A DNA stretch of 64,000 nucleotides from Oscheius tipulae (GCA_037178975.1 JASJZH010000004.1:4650001-4714000), one strand, 5' to 3'; numbered from the stretch's first letter, positions 51,873-63,561 are shown. Notes: generated by a model from the letters alone, not told the origin. Numbers and translations are program-made.

Positions 51873-53100
51873 CTGAATCATATGAGAGCGGCCAGGTAAT
51901 CAGAATGTGAAAAAAGAGATTGTGTTTTGAGAATGTGGTCTGAACCAGGTAGATTCGGTAAATATTGTGAGATAATTGGCGATGAGAAGAGAAAACGACT
52001 GATAATGAAGGAGAGCGGCCATATTCTCACCCAATAAGAAGAAATTTGATCTGTGGAACGAACGAACGAACAAGGTCTCGCATGTCCTCTCGTTGGAGGC
52101 GCTTCCTCGCAGACAATAGTAGAAATTGGGCTTTGAGCTCTGATTGAAGACCTATTCTCGCTGTTTACGAGGAACGAGATTTAGGTGGAAATGAATTAAA
52201 AAGGACTGAGTAGATGACAGAGTCTGTTCAATTCGGATAAGAGCGACCAACACCATTTTCCGCTCCCCTGGGTAGTTGTTCGGATGGGAGGAACTCTCAA
52301 CTCATTGCGGGAACCAGATGCGAAACATAACTTCGTTTTTTCCTTCTCCAAAAGAAGACACAACTTTTACAACCGTGCTTCTTATTGTTTCCCATAAAAA
52401 CAGATCAATGATGTTTTGAAATATGAAAGGGCAGAGTGTGAGAAGTACTTGCCTACTGTTTGTCCCAAATAGAATGATCAGAAGGAAAGGTCTCTAGCCT
52501 GAGACTGCTGGACAAAAGGGAAGCAAAAGTAATTACCCTCAATTGGTCTAACCTCTTAATTCAGAGACTAACTCGAAAAAGCTTAGGTCCAATAGAAGTG
52601 GTTGATCCAAACTGCGTGGGCACCATCAGAAAATGAACAATTAAATATCTTCAAGAAATGACTCCCACATTAATTGTTCGGCTCTCTGATCATCTCTTAG
52701 TCAGCAAAACATTCAATTGAAGCTTGTCGCCTCCAGATTCCTACGTCCTCAGTGCAAATGACAGCCTGGTCGGAAAAACGGGAGTAAGACAGGAGGAAAG
52801 ACGTAAAACTACGCGGATGACAACCCGCAATTCATGATCTCATCCCTAATTAATGGACCTGGCCCTTGCCACAAAATTGTGTCGGGTTGCATTGACGGAA
52901 GTGGTCCGCAGAAGGAGATATTTGTTTCAATGAATAGACTACTGACCTTATTAGACTATTCTGGAGGAGTGATGAGGGTTGTGGGAGAGATAGATTGCTT
53001 AATAATACTCTACTTGGGTTCGCGGAACTCTACTAGACCTCATTGACTTTTCATGGGTCGAGATTTATGCATCATCCGTGTCAAATCCTTATTAGATACT
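51873..53100. other. 1.2 kb intergenic
   Basis: Between the GPCR head and the 3' end of the acetyltransferase gene, both on minus. No exon chain, repeat or RNA gene recognised; probably promoter of the GPCR. Confidence 0.45.
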
Positions 53101-54547
53101 TCAGAGTGCAACAAATACACGAGTTCGGATGAAGACGACATTGTTTAAACGATGTGATAGTGAGGATTGGAACATGCAAAGATGCACGAAGTTCGAACTC
53201 CAGGTAACATGGCTGTCGAGGCTGTCTGAATATTCGCAAATGTTAGAAGGATATCTTCTTGCCTGATACCAGAGTCGGTTTTGGGACAAATTTTTTTCAT
53301 CTCCCGCCAGTTTGTTCATCAACGAGAGTACTTCCTTGTTCAGGTCAGGCACAAAGAAATTAATCTGACGACGATAGACTGCCAGAGGGTCTGGATCGAA
53401 ATCGTAGTCTTCTTCGGGTTTCTGAAGCTTTCGTTCAGACTAAAACAAGTACAAAACCACGTAGAACTTTGCGAACAGTTCTTTCAGAATGGCTTCGGCG
53501 ACTCCAGTTCCAATTGCGTAAAGGGGCGCTATTAAAAGTCTCTTGACATTGCCGCCGGCCGCCTCTGTTCTAGTTCCGAAACCCACACACTTCTCCTTAA
53601 TAGACTACTAGTCCCATAAAAAAATATAAAACACATTTTCAAAGACGATCAGAGTGAGTGAATTCTCGTCGTGGTAATGGTCAGAGGGACGTTGTCCAGT
53701 CACATTTTGTAGAAACACTGCCATCCTTTTCTGTTCGCTCGTAGTCAACTCTTCAATCTTGCGGATGTTATAAGTCTATATCGAGTATTCAGTATTCCAG
53801 TTCCTGGTTTACCTTGTCTATAACCAGGTCGGGAAAGCCAGCTGGTTTATCAATCGTGTAATGGAGTATCTTTCGGCCCAGTTGCAGTTCCAGTCCAAAC
53901 TTGTAGAGACTTGGGTGCAGATGATGCGCTGAACACGATTATGGGGAAGAATCTAGAGTTACTAGGATTGAATGAAAACTGGTATCCTTCGAAGGACATC
54001 ATGGAGAGCCCAAAAAGTTGACTGCCGATAGAACTATGCCGGTAATCTTCTTGTACAAAGTGAACACCCAAATGGACTGTTTTCTGACGGACTAGAGAAA
54101 GCACTCCACCCATTATATCACCACCTAAAGTTAGTATTTAATGGTTTAGAGAAAACGAACGAAGATTCTTGGCCACGAGACAGTATACATGGTCGCAACT
54201 TTTTTGAAAAAGCAAGTAGTCTCCGTAGGACAGCAAATAGTTGTTCTGTTCATACGAGAGAGCCACTAGCTGAAGTCTTTTTTTTTTACGGTATCTAAGT
54301 AAAATACCTTTTTGAAATCCTCTTCCCTTCCCTCGACGATTTTGTACCAGATCCCATGTTTCGAATAGGCTCCTTTCCATGGACTTCCACGGGATTTCGG
54401 CAGGTCGCAGGAGTATTCCTGCTAATCAGAAAAACGAAGGAGAGAGCAACTTACAGTCATTGGAATAGGCTCGGTCGGAACAGAAGGAACCTGTCTTTTG
54501 AGGACATTTGAATAGGGTTCCAGTTGAATATCGTCCCACATGGACAT
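53101..54547 (-). CDS. GNAT N-acetyltransferase (DUF1248 plus Acetyltransf_18-like)
   Basis: Start MSMWDDIQLEPYSNVL at 54547. The first domain reads WYKIVEGREEDFKKLVALSY, NNYLLSYGDYLLFQKSC, VYCLVAKN, then VHLGVHFVQEDYRHSSIGSQL, the acetyl-CoA P-loop with R-x3-IGS spacing, and HHLHPSLYKFGLE. The second half (YNIRKIEELTTSEQKRMAVF, KRLLIAPLYAIGTGVAEAIL) matches the C-terminal module common in nematode acetyltransferases of this type. It ends with QINFFVPDLNKEVLSLMNKL and an exon whose phase is uncertain. No signal peptide. Substrate unknown. It begins about 73 nt after the stop of the PAN/TSP1 gene on the same strand, so the two may be co-transcribed. Confidence 0.65.
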
Positions 54548-54620
54548 GTCGAGGAACAAGAACAAGAGCCACTGACAGTAGTCTGATATGGTTTATTAGG
54601 GCAAATTGGCACAATTTCGT

Positions 54621-56803
54621 CTAGAAGGAGGAGTCGTTTTCACGCATCCGAACCGTCGGACCTCGTAAAGCTGGAAAAAAAATATTGGAGAATCAAATAG
54701 AGAATGCATACGATTAGAGCCACAGAAGGCAGTCTCTCTAGAACACTTTCTCACGTCTTTCTCTTCGAAACACTTGTTGTATCGGTATCTCAGACCGTCT
54801 TTGTCCTTCCCCTCGCAACTAGACCAAACGGTCCATTTCGTCCTCAAAGGGTCATCCTAAAGAACTAGTAGAAGGAAAAACAGAACAAACTCTGTATTTG
54901 AACGACTCGTCGGCTGCTTCTCTCACATCAACAGCGTCGGGAACTTCGATATAAATCATTTGGATCGACTGGTCCTGAAACTGTTCGTTGTTTTTCTAAC
55001 AATTATCTTACAGCTTTTATAAACTGATCGGCTTTTCTCGATCCTGCCTCTCGATTCAAAACACAATTCTGGAACGCATTCTATAAAAACTAAAAACACT
55101 CGGCACCTGTTCCTTGTCAACAGGGTAGAACATGGCAGACAGACAGTGAAAACCGTGTTGTCTTCTGGCCTTCAAACAAAGAGCTATACAATCTTCCATA
55201 CTCTTGGCATCTTCGACTTCTTCCACGAATCCTACCAAAAGAAAGTTTCTCACGGCTGAGAACAGTCTTCCTCTGCCTAAACTACACTCTTTTCCTCATC
55301 TTCGTCTTTCGTACTTTTCGCGACATTCTTTCGAAGACAAATCTTCTCCATATAAGTGAATCCCGGCGATGTGATTAGGTCTATTAATTTTGTTGAAAGT
55401 AGAGACAATATAACCTGTTCTAGTGCGTCGAGACTTGGTTGAAGCCAATTGACAGCCGATCGCTGAGAACAAGGCCGAAGAACTCAAAAGGGTGTTCGGG
55501 AAGAGAACAGTAGTAGGCATACCAGTCATTGTCCTTCTCACAAGCCTCGCTACACTCTTCCGTGTTCGAAGAGTTCACTTTCGAAACATCGCCTCCGAAG
55601 GGACGACGTCTTTTCGTCGAAATGAACTCGACCATGGCCACAACATCGTCTTCAGTACAACCCTTTCCACTCGAAACGACCTTGCTCTGAAACTGTGTTG
55701 TATCTGTTTGATATAAAAATTAGTCACCAGTTCTGGATTATTGATGTCAACAAACCCGGCCAGTTCGTCAGTAAGCGAAGTCCTGGCTCCATATGTTTTA
55801 TTACCTCTCGGCCTTTTGAAGACCAGTCTTTTCGGTTTCATTGTTGTAAATACATCGGTTCGGTTCTTTCCCTTGAGAATTTTATTCTCCATGTTCCATA
55901 GTGCCGACCATGTACTAGTCGTGAGAGCTGACGTAGGGTTCTCTGTTGTAGTAGTCATCTCTTTCCTTTGTTTCTTGTATTTCCGTTTCCTCTTCTCGTT
56001 TCTCTTTTTGTCTTTCTCTTTATGATCACTTTGAGGGAGCTCCGATTTGGCTGCATAGAGCTTGGGTCCTTCAGTTGTGATTTGAATCATCGACGGTCGA
56101 CAAGTGGCTTGAGTGATCTGATCGTGGTCGTAGATCCGAAGATCTTGCAACTCGTTGTCTGTCGGAGGCATTGCAGGCAAATACCTGTACATGATCTCTT
56201 TTTCAGAAACGGACCAACTCACTCAAAGTACTGTCGTCCTTCGAAGGTAACCATGTCGAATGGAGAGTTCGATGCAGTAACAGCAAAGAGATCACAAATG
56301 TTCCATCTTCTGTCAAAGACAACTGATCGACAGACCCATGGAGGAGTCTAAAAGTTTATTCAGCCTTAAATAAAGAGACTGCTGACCTGGTGTAGAAGAC
56401 AACTATTGAGACAGTCGCTGCAAGAACCTCCAGTAGTTCTATGAAACATGATCACCCGAATAATAGTCGAGTTTGCACGGGTTGCCCATTTGTTTAGATC
56501 TATATTCGTGTATTTCCTAACGAACAATTACCATAAGAACATTCTTCTTTCAGAGGAGGCGAGAAGGACGGCGGTAGGACGGCGTCTGGTAGCGGTTTGA
56601 GTGGAATTGACTCTTGGGAACTGAAAAGGATTCAAGACCTAATAGAATGTCTTACACTGCCGTTGGACTGCTAGCAGAAATCTCGAATAGTTCTGGTCCC
56701 TTTACATCCAATTCATGTAGCTGGAGATATCTATTTCTCAACCATGTAAAGACCTCACTTGACAGTTTCCAAGAGAAAGCAGACTGATAAGAGCGATTAA
56801 CAT
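54621..56803 (-). CDS. Secreted protein with three PAN domains and a TSP1-like repeat
   Basis: The start gives a signal peptide (MLIALISLLSLGNCQ) after an intron choice that keeps phase. First PAN: KEECSYDLNKWATRA, SCSDCLNSCLLHQTPPW, VCRSVVFDRRWNICDLF. A very basic spacer (KKRNEKRKRKYKKQRK) and threonine-rich stretch follow. Second PAN: NSSNTEECSEACEKDNDW, then IGCQLAST. Third PAN: EDAKSMEDCIALCLKARRQ, HCLSAMFYPVDKEQ, NCVLN. Then TKWTVWSSCEGKDKDGLRYR with CFEE, RKC and AFC, a TSP1-like repeat. PAN modules bind protein or carbohydrate and occur in cuticle and apical matrix proteins of nematodes; no ZP domain was found here, so it is not a NOAH/NompA orthologue as seen. The last exon (stop 54621 or 54596) is uncertain. 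Confidence 0.7.
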
Positions 56804-57561
56804 AGAGTAGCTGGAGAATGACCCGGGGCGGGTTACTGAGACGGTCAAAAGCAAAGTCAAGTTCTCGAGAACAAGATCCGAGCGACGAGAACCCAATTAA
56901 CAAAAGATCGAGTAGGCTGCGCAAAAAGTGAGAACACATAGGAAACATTTGTGAATTTCATTTGGAAAACTACTAGAATTTTAACGCCGTCTGTTGAAAT
57001 ATTAATCAGTTGCCAGCCGCGGGAACATCTTGCCAATGCTGTTTGCAATTCTCTTTCAATTCTGGCAGCTGGAGAGACGAGCAATCCCTTTCTCCTCATT
57101 GACAAATGTTTATTTTTGTTCCTTTGAAAACCATTCGAAGGAAAGCAATTAAGTCGAACACGAACTAATGAGACTCCATAAATATTTTCCTTCTTAAAAT
57201 TTCAATTGGACTCTTGAGTCGCTGTCTCGTTCAATTTGTCGTCCGTTTCCGGGAAGTTGACAGGTAGTCAGCCGTTCTAATGCAATCGTAAGCGTTGTCA
57301 TCGCGTACTCATCCCGCGAGCACATGTTGTTGCATTGATCGAGGGTTATCCCTCGTTATCCAACCCTCGGGGGCCTTTTTTTTTTACGTTGTTTGGTGAC
57401 TGTTAACCATTCGATTCGCTAACCACATTTCCGCACCAACAACTCAATTCCCCTTTCTTCTCTCTCCGCCTCATCTTGTCCCGACTCGGAAGTAATTGAG
57501 GCCGATTGCAGGCAGACCCGACGGCGTTCTGCCCTCGACACAACGCACTTCCTGCACCTAG
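56804..57561. other. Divergent spacer with hairpin and T-run
   Basis: Between the PAN gene head (minus) and the EGF-like gene head (plus). At 57340-57355 CGAGGG and CCCTCG form a 6 bp stem with loop TTAT; CGAGGGTT also pairs with AACCCTCG at 57362-57369. A run of ten T follows at 57376-57385. This resembles a Pol III end or a structured RNA, but no A/B boxes were found. Confidence 0.4.
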
Positions 57562-58090
57562 ATGAGCGGTGAGTTTGGTCATTTGTTCTCAACGAAAAGG
57601 TTTAGGCTCACCGTGTCCACCTAATTGGACCGGAGACCTTTGTGACATTCCAGATTGTCATCGGGGCTCCATTGAAGGCAAACAATGCAGCTGCGAGGGA
57701 AACTTCAGTCCTCCATTCTGTTTAACCTGTCTCAAAGGTGAGCATTGGAATGGAGAACGTTTACTTGTGTTCTAGGTTTCTGGGGAGTAGACTGTCAAAA
57801 CGCTTATGTTCTACCAACTGAACCGCAGCAGTTCACACTTCTTCTAGCTCTCTATCCAATTGGCATTGCCACTCTCATTTTGCTCTTCTGCTGTCTCCTC
57901 TACTACTTAATCATCGAGTACAGTTTAATACCCAATTCTATTGATCAATAGGCTCAGAACTCTACGTCGTCGATGTGGCAAACCACCTTCCTATTCGGAA
58001 ATTCTCCTCGATGCACCTCCTCCTTACAGTCAGGTGATAGCTGTGGACCAGAATGCTGCTCAAATCTACCATAATCCGAAAACTGTATGA
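57562..58090 (+). CDS. EGF-like single-pass membrane protein with PPPY tail
   Basis: The exon starting ATGAGCG joins over 38 nt to a Cys-rich region: CPPNWTGDLCDIPDC, QCSCEGNFSPPFC, GFWGVDC, two EGF/laminin-like loops. Then TFT-free FTLLLALYPIGIATLILLF and CCLLYYLIIE form the membrane helix, followed by a basic RTLRRRC and the tail KPPSYSEILLDAPPPYSQV, with PPSY and PPPY motifs for WW-domain binding. About 145 residues. No signal peptide is visible, so the helix must act as the anchor or an upstream exon is missing. TAG precedes the ATG directly (CACCTAG), a possible trans-splice site. Same architecture class as 44143-45362. Confidence 0.72.
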
Positions 58091-58253
58091 TTGTGAGACG
58101 TCTTCGAGTCGGGTTTTCACGGGTATTGGCAAATGAATATTATTACCATCCTGCAAAGTCCAGAGAATATATTTGAATCTGGCCTGGATGTTGTTAATTG
58201 ATCGTCTGTTTATACCGGGGAAAGACGATACTCTAAACAGTTCATTCGCGCCC

Positions 58254-58854
58254 ATGACCCCGTCCCTTCTGCTCTTTCTTTTTTTCGTCCCTCTTTTAAC
58301 TGAGGCCAACTTTCATCTTGGAGGTATTGTCTCTCGTCTCAACTCATTAAGCTCTTAGGAGTCGATGAACCATTTCTTAAAAGATTATACGCAAAACTAG
58401 AAGGAGACTGCCGAATAAGTTTTGAGCTTTGTCAACAGGTGAGAACCCTTTTAAATAAAAATATTTTTTTTAAAATTTGTAGCAATCAGAAGTCATAGCC
58501 GACTACATGCACAATCTGAGACATTTGTTATTCAATTACGAGAAGTCAACTCCGATTGCGATGGAGTTCGCCGAAAGGGTTCTCGTGTTCTCAATGTCTA
58601 GACAACTTGCTTTTAGACCGAAAAGGTAGTGAAACCCCTCCAGAATATGAACAGCCTAGAGGATGCCATATCGTATAAAGAAGAACATTTTCATGAGTTG
58701 ACGGAGCTGTACAATCAGGTACTTTTTACTTTTACTCTTGTTAACAAATTGATGGAAGGTAAGGGACTTGGCCAGTCTGATGCCACAAGAAGAGAAGAAA
58801 CATTGGCTCGGAATTCTTGATACCCTCAAAGAGGAAGAAGACGTACAAGACTGA
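58254..58854 (+). CDS. Small secreted helical protein, family unknown
   Basis: Signal peptide MTPSLLLFLFFVPLLTEA, then about 125 residues over five exons: FLKRLYAKLEGDCRISFELC, ADYMHNLRHLLFNYEKSTP, KVVKPLQNMNSLEDAISYKE, ELTELYNQVRDLASLMPQ, KKHWLGILDTLKEEEDVQD. Two cysteines, high helix content, Lys/Glu-rich. The pattern of amphipathic helices recalls nematode secreted lipid-binding families, but no motif proves it. Exon borders (35-45 nt introns) keep one phase throughout. Confidence 0.55.
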
Positions 58855-59351
58855 TAAAGAGTTGGCTACACCTTTTGTATCACAAGGTCTTGTTCACATC
58901 GACAGCTCAATATGGCCTTGTAAATCTGAATTTCTGCATTTCTACAAAATAGTAAGGAGTGAACAATGGAACTCCAAGAGACTGCCTTTCGGACAAACTC
59001 GGAAATGCTCGAACAACCGGCAGTGATACCATCCACGACGAATCTCTGACCGTAGACAGATCCATTCATTGTTTGGATCTTTCTGAAAAAGTGGTTGGAC
59101 GGAAATATCCAAACTCACATAACGTTACGGGTCATTACGCCGCCAAAGGAATCAACTGGAGTACGACTATATCTTTGGAGACGGCGGAAATCTCTTTCGA
59201 ACTGTGCTCTTCAAAGATAGTTTCAGAAAGAAAAGTTTTTGATTACCCATATTCAACCAGTTTCTTGGTATTCCAAGGATGAGTAGTTTGCAACTCTACT
59301 CTGACCGTGTTAGTACACAAGCTAGATTTTGTTGCAAAGACAGAGTGTCAC

Positions 59352-59610
59352 CTACATTGGTACAGCTTGAATTCCCACAACTTCAACTCCACTCCCTTCT
59401 GGTTCAAACAAAATCTGCGGTCCTTTGACATCTGTTAAGGCAGGGAGTAGTGGGGCGTATGTGGGAATGAGTAATAGTTTGGTGAGTTCTGCTGGAAGGA
59501 GATCTGTGAACTCTGTGGACAGAGTTGGTTTGCATCCCTACAAAAATTTTATCTTCGAATCAGAAACCAACCATAGAGGGTACGATAAGAATAGCTAGAA
59601 GCATGAGCAT
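59352..59610 (-). CDS. Putative small secreted protein (3' structure uncertain)
   Basis: MLMLLAILIVPSM works as a signal peptide and joins over about 35 nt to GCKPTLSTEFTDLLPAELTK, LLLIPTYAPLLPALTDVK and LFEPEGSGVEVVGIQAVP before a stop at 59352. Further exons downstream on minus (reading CTNTVRVELQ, KKLVEYG) may extend it through a GTAGGT donor, so the true C-terminus is unknown. No family recognised. Its head faces the head of the Snail gene about 200 nt away. Confidence 0.4.
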
Positions 59611-59813
59611 TGAAGTGAGACTGTGAGAGGAGACACTGTTTGTCCCTTTTTCTTTCTTCTTTTCGCGCGGAACAGCTGTGCTTCCATATGGGGTGTTAGA
59701 CGTTTTCCATACAGTCATTAGTCGGGTTGAGGGATGTGATACACCTGTGTAAATGAATGTTCTTGACAGCTTCCGACTACCGTATATCTGTGTAAGAAAG
59801 ACACCTGTCATTG

Positions 59814-60921
59814 ATGACACCTCTGTCGGAGGGAGCCAATCTGGCCTCACACCTCATGGAGCTGCTGCTGTCCACCTGCAACTCTCCCGCTACGCATAGT
59901 AGCAGCAAGAAGAAATCCATATTTCAGAGTGAGTTGTTTCAATCGGTCTTTTCAATCTGCTTGTCTGTCTACCGCATTTACTTGCCGTATTTGGCTCTAT
60001 TGGTATCTGCATTGAACTCTGTTACGACTCTTAAGACACTCTGCCAAAGTATCGCAAATACAAGATTCATTGTGTAATAGTCTTGACAAGTGCCACAGAC
60101 AGATCATCTAGCTTGCTACAGGTACTAAACAATACGTTCCACTTTCAGACATTGAAGAGCTGATATCCGAGCCGACCACCAGCAGTCAAGACAAACTTGA
60201 GGTTTATCCCACGTCCATTCTTCTGATATTCAGCTTTACAGTGTCCTCTCTGTTCCAAGGCATATGTCACCTTTTTCGGATTACGTCGTCATTTGAAGAG
60301 TCATGTCGACGGTCGTATTGAGCAGAAATGCCCTCACTGTTCAAAACACTATAAGTGAGTTGTTTAAAGTTCTACCTGGGCGGTAGATATCTCAAATATT
60401 TTGATCTTTCCGGCAGGTGGGGGCACCTGTCCGTTGTTACAAAGAGTCATTGGCTCACCTGTTCAAGACTGCCACCAACACAGGTCTCTCTCGAGGGATC
60501 CGATAACTAATGAGGCAACTTTTAGGTCTGCCGGGGCTCTCAAAATGCATCTGAATACTCACTCGCTCCCTTGTTCTTGTGCGATCTGTGGAAAGAATTT
60601 CTCGAGGCCGTGGCTGTTGAAGGTTCATCTCCGAGTACATTCGGGTGAGAGTCACAGTCTTTTGGGAAACTGCCAATTCAGGCGAAAAGCCCTACGAATG
60701 TCTCGAATGCGGGAGGAGTTTCGCAGATAAGAGCAATTTGAGAGCACATGAACAAACCCACTCTGCTGTCAAAAAACATAGGTTTGACCAAGTCAGGAGA
60801 AAACGCAAACTGTAATAGGTGCGGACGATGCAACACCAGCTTCGCTCGATTACAACTCATGCACAAACATGCCGCAGTTTGTACAAAACAACCTCGACAA
60901 GATACGACAACTTCGTCATGA
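59814..60921 (+). CDS. Snail/Scratch-family C2H2 zinc-finger repressor
   Basis: Transcriptional repressor family controlling cell fate and apoptosis (C. elegans ces-1, scrt-1). Five fingers at the C-terminus: [76 protein letters not shown] and [17 protein letters not shown] with a final Cys. FSRPWLL and [14 protein letters not shown] are diagnostic of Snail-type fingers binding CAGGTG-like E-boxes. The N-terminus ([14 protein letters not shown]) lacks the SNAG motif found in most members, so either a first exon was missed or the repressor uses another corepressor contact. Nuclear. Introns at 59929-60149 and 60356-60526 are longer than average for this window. Confidence 0.9.
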
Positions 60922-61078
60922 GTCCTACAATCGTCTGGTCTGTATAAACATCTCAAGCCGATCGTCGTATAGACATTTATTATGCTATAAATATCACACA
61001 AAATATACGGGGCGTGAACCTCGTAAAACCCGAAGCCGCCTTGTGCGACTGAAAGACCGTATCCCTCTTCGTCTATTT

Positions 61079-62486
61079 CTACAGCTCAGTCTTTTGAAGG
61101 AGCGAATATCGTTTCTCGCTCGGCTTAAGCTCTTTGAAAACGGAAGGTGGAGGAGTCGTGTCTTGTGGTCTAGCTCCTGGAGCCTGTCCATCGTTAACAT
61201 GTCTGTTGTCGTCCAAATCGTCGTTAAGTCCATTGTCAGACTTGAACTTGGCCAGATCAAGCATCTTTTGGTCGAGATTCTCATGGAATTCCTTGTGCAG
61301 TTTGCCGGAATGGAGATCCATGACGAACTCGCGGAGTTTACCCGGTACGGTCAACTGAGACATGTCTGGGAAGAGGAACATGTGTTGGAAAGAGTCGATG
61401 GCCAGAACTGGAAGATCCTTCCCCGTCTTTCCAAGATGCTTCAGAGGGTGTGCAAATTTATGTCCATCTGCGAGAAGAGGATTTATGGAAGAGCGTTGGT
61501 CGTACAGCTCACGGACGACCTGAGATCACTATGAGTCAGACATATAACTAAAGTACCTGGTCGGCAAAAAGCTTATCCTGGTCCTTGTTGTTCGGATCAC
61601 GGAAAAAGAGCAAGAATGGGAGACCTTCTTCCGTCAACTCCTCGACATTTTCGAACGTGACCTCTCTGACCAGCGGAATACATTTGTCCGTCACCCATTG
61701 TTTCAGGAAGTCGTAGTCTCCGAAGTTGCCACTAAACTTCTGTTCATCATGACTGTCCGGATCGATGAAAATAAGACGATTTCCATCAATAGAGTTGGAG
61801 GCAGACTCATCAGCCAGCCAGAAAGTACATTCTTCACGCAGAAGACTGGCAATCTTCTTCAGATGAGCGTACTCTTGCCCTCCTCTGCGCAACCAGGCAA
61901 CCACGTTCCTCTTCGACTTGTCAACAGCAGCATCCAGCTGTTGTTGGTTGGAAAACTCGTTGATAGCTGTCGAGAGTTGATACTTGACAAAGTTGGTCAG
62001 AGCCTCCACTGAACGGGTCGATCTGGAGGATAATGAAGTGAGCAGACGTTATAAAACAAGGAACCTGTATTCTTTGGCAATAAGTTCACCGTTTACAAAG
62101 ACCTTCATGGTCGGGTACTTGTTCACGAAGTACTTGTCTCCCACATCGGCCTGGCGAACACTGAAACAGTCTGTTTGTACTGGAAACTACCACAAATGTG
62201 AAAACTGTTCTCCTTACCTGTCAACCATAGCCCAAGTGACGCTGGCGCTCGGATTCTCAGACTTGAACACTCGTGCCGACTCTTCGAAAATGGGCTTGAG
62301 ACGTCTCGAGAACGGACACCAGTCGGCCATGAACCCTGGAAATTCGTTGTTATTTCAATCTGACAGCTTCTTACCGACAAAGACTACCTGACTGCTGGCT
62401 AAAATCTGATCGTGATTGGCCATGGAGAGTTCCACAGTCTCGGAAGAAACATGGGCTGCCAGGAGAAGAGGCACAAGAAGCCACAT
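61079..62486 (-). CDS. ERP44: ERp44, ER thioredoxin-family chaperone
   Basis: Retrieves and retains client proteins (Ero1, IgM, adiponectin type) between Golgi and ER by mixed disulfides. Signal peptide MWLLVPLLLAAHVSS, then the a-domain with FMADWCPFSRRLKPIFEES, where CPFS is the CxxS motif that defines ERp44 (CRFS in human). Later blocks are co-linear with human: KRNVVAWL, CIPLVREVTFENVEELTEEG, LPFLLFFRD, HKFAHPLKHLGKT, VLAIDSFQHMFLFPD, VMDLHSGKLHKEFHEN, and the tail SEKRYSLLQ followed by KTEL, an ER-retrieval signal (RDEL in human). About 400 residues, full length. The start follows GTTTCAGAGG, a trans-splice-like acceptor. Confidence 0.96.
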
Positions 62487-62674
62487 GGTCAATTACCTCT
62501 GAAACAAAAGTTCTGTGCTACAAACGCGAAATATAAAGAAGATGCCACAATTGAAATAGAAAAACAACATATTTTGGAATGCAAGAGGTGGTATTTAGTT
62601 CTCCAACTATCAATGTAGGAGAAACATACAGTGTGGACAATCGAAGATTCCCACTTTTGGAAACAAAAACATTT

Positions 62675-63087
62675 TTATTCGTCGATAAAGAACGCGTTTT
62701 GGATGTGGTCATACTTTATAAAGGTTATCGAATCTTCTCGAAAAGCCTTCTTGGTCGTAGTCGTGACAAAACTGGTTCCGTCCAACTTCTTATGTTTTAC
62801 CCTTCCCAGGCAGCATTCGAACGAGAGATAATATCTTGGGTGTAAGAGTTTTCATTCATACTCGATAGAATATATATTACTTTGTAATGTGAGTATGAAC
62901 CTTCCTGGTAACGAACATAAAATGGTGGAATAAGAAAGGAGGTGAACGGACTGTCAATACAGGCGAGTCGCGCGGATCGATAGGTCAGGTCCGTGTGGTC
63001 AATCAAGGGCAAACAGGTTACGAAAAACTCTTTTGGTGCACAGAGACAACGATATTCAATCGGATCATTTTGTTGTTTTCCCGGCAT
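62675..63087 (-). CDS. Short unrecognised protein upstream of ERp44
   Basis: Two exons joined over about 105 nt (donor AAAGTAATA, acceptor ACATAAG) give roughly 105 residues: MPGKQQNDPIEYRCLCAPKE, FFVTCLPLIDHTDLTYRS, SPFTSFLIPPFYVRYQEG, then KKLDGTSFVTTTTKKAFRED and FIKYDHIQNAFFIDE. No signal peptide or membrane span. Four cysteines in the first exon. Lies 189 nt upstream of ERp44 on the same strand. The acceptor is weak, so the join is tentative. Confidence 0.4.
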
Positions 63088-63309
63088 GTTTGTGCATAGA
63101 TCATTGGCAGGAAAATCTTATGATAAATGGTGGAAGTTGACTATACAACCAGACTGTTCCCCCTCTTAACAAGGCTTGACCAATCGACATCTCAAAAACG
63201 CCCTTAGAGAAACAGGAGATTGGTCTGGACACAGAGGAAAACTTCTGATTGCAGGGCTTGGTTCGCTGACTGACCGACATTTCGAGGAAAGTGAAATCGG
63301 GGCGCGACA

Positions 63310-63561
63310 ATGGAGAGCGAGTCTGTTAGCTCACTCAATACCTCGTTCAATCCCTTTGGTAGTCACTCTCCTTATTCCTAAAAACAACCGGTCCCTCACT
63401 TCTGTTTTCCTAGATGGTTATCCAATGTCATTTCGCTCTCGTCACCAACGGAAAACCGTGTTTCCTGTCGCCCACTTGAACCAATATGCCACTAACTTTG
63501 AATGTTCCGTCCATCATTCGAAGGTCAGTTGGATCTGTCTAAAAATTAAGGAAGACCAGTA
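63310..63561 (+). CDS. Short unrecognised protein
   Basis: MESESVSSLNTSFNPF joins over a 54 nt intron ending TTTTCCTAG to DGYPMSFRSRHQRKTVFPVA and HLNQYATNFECSVHHSK, ending EDQ with or without a 27 nt in-frame intron. About 70 residues, Ser/His/Arg-rich. No family recognised and no conserved motif; it could be a 5' fragment of a longer gene. Confidence 0.3.
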
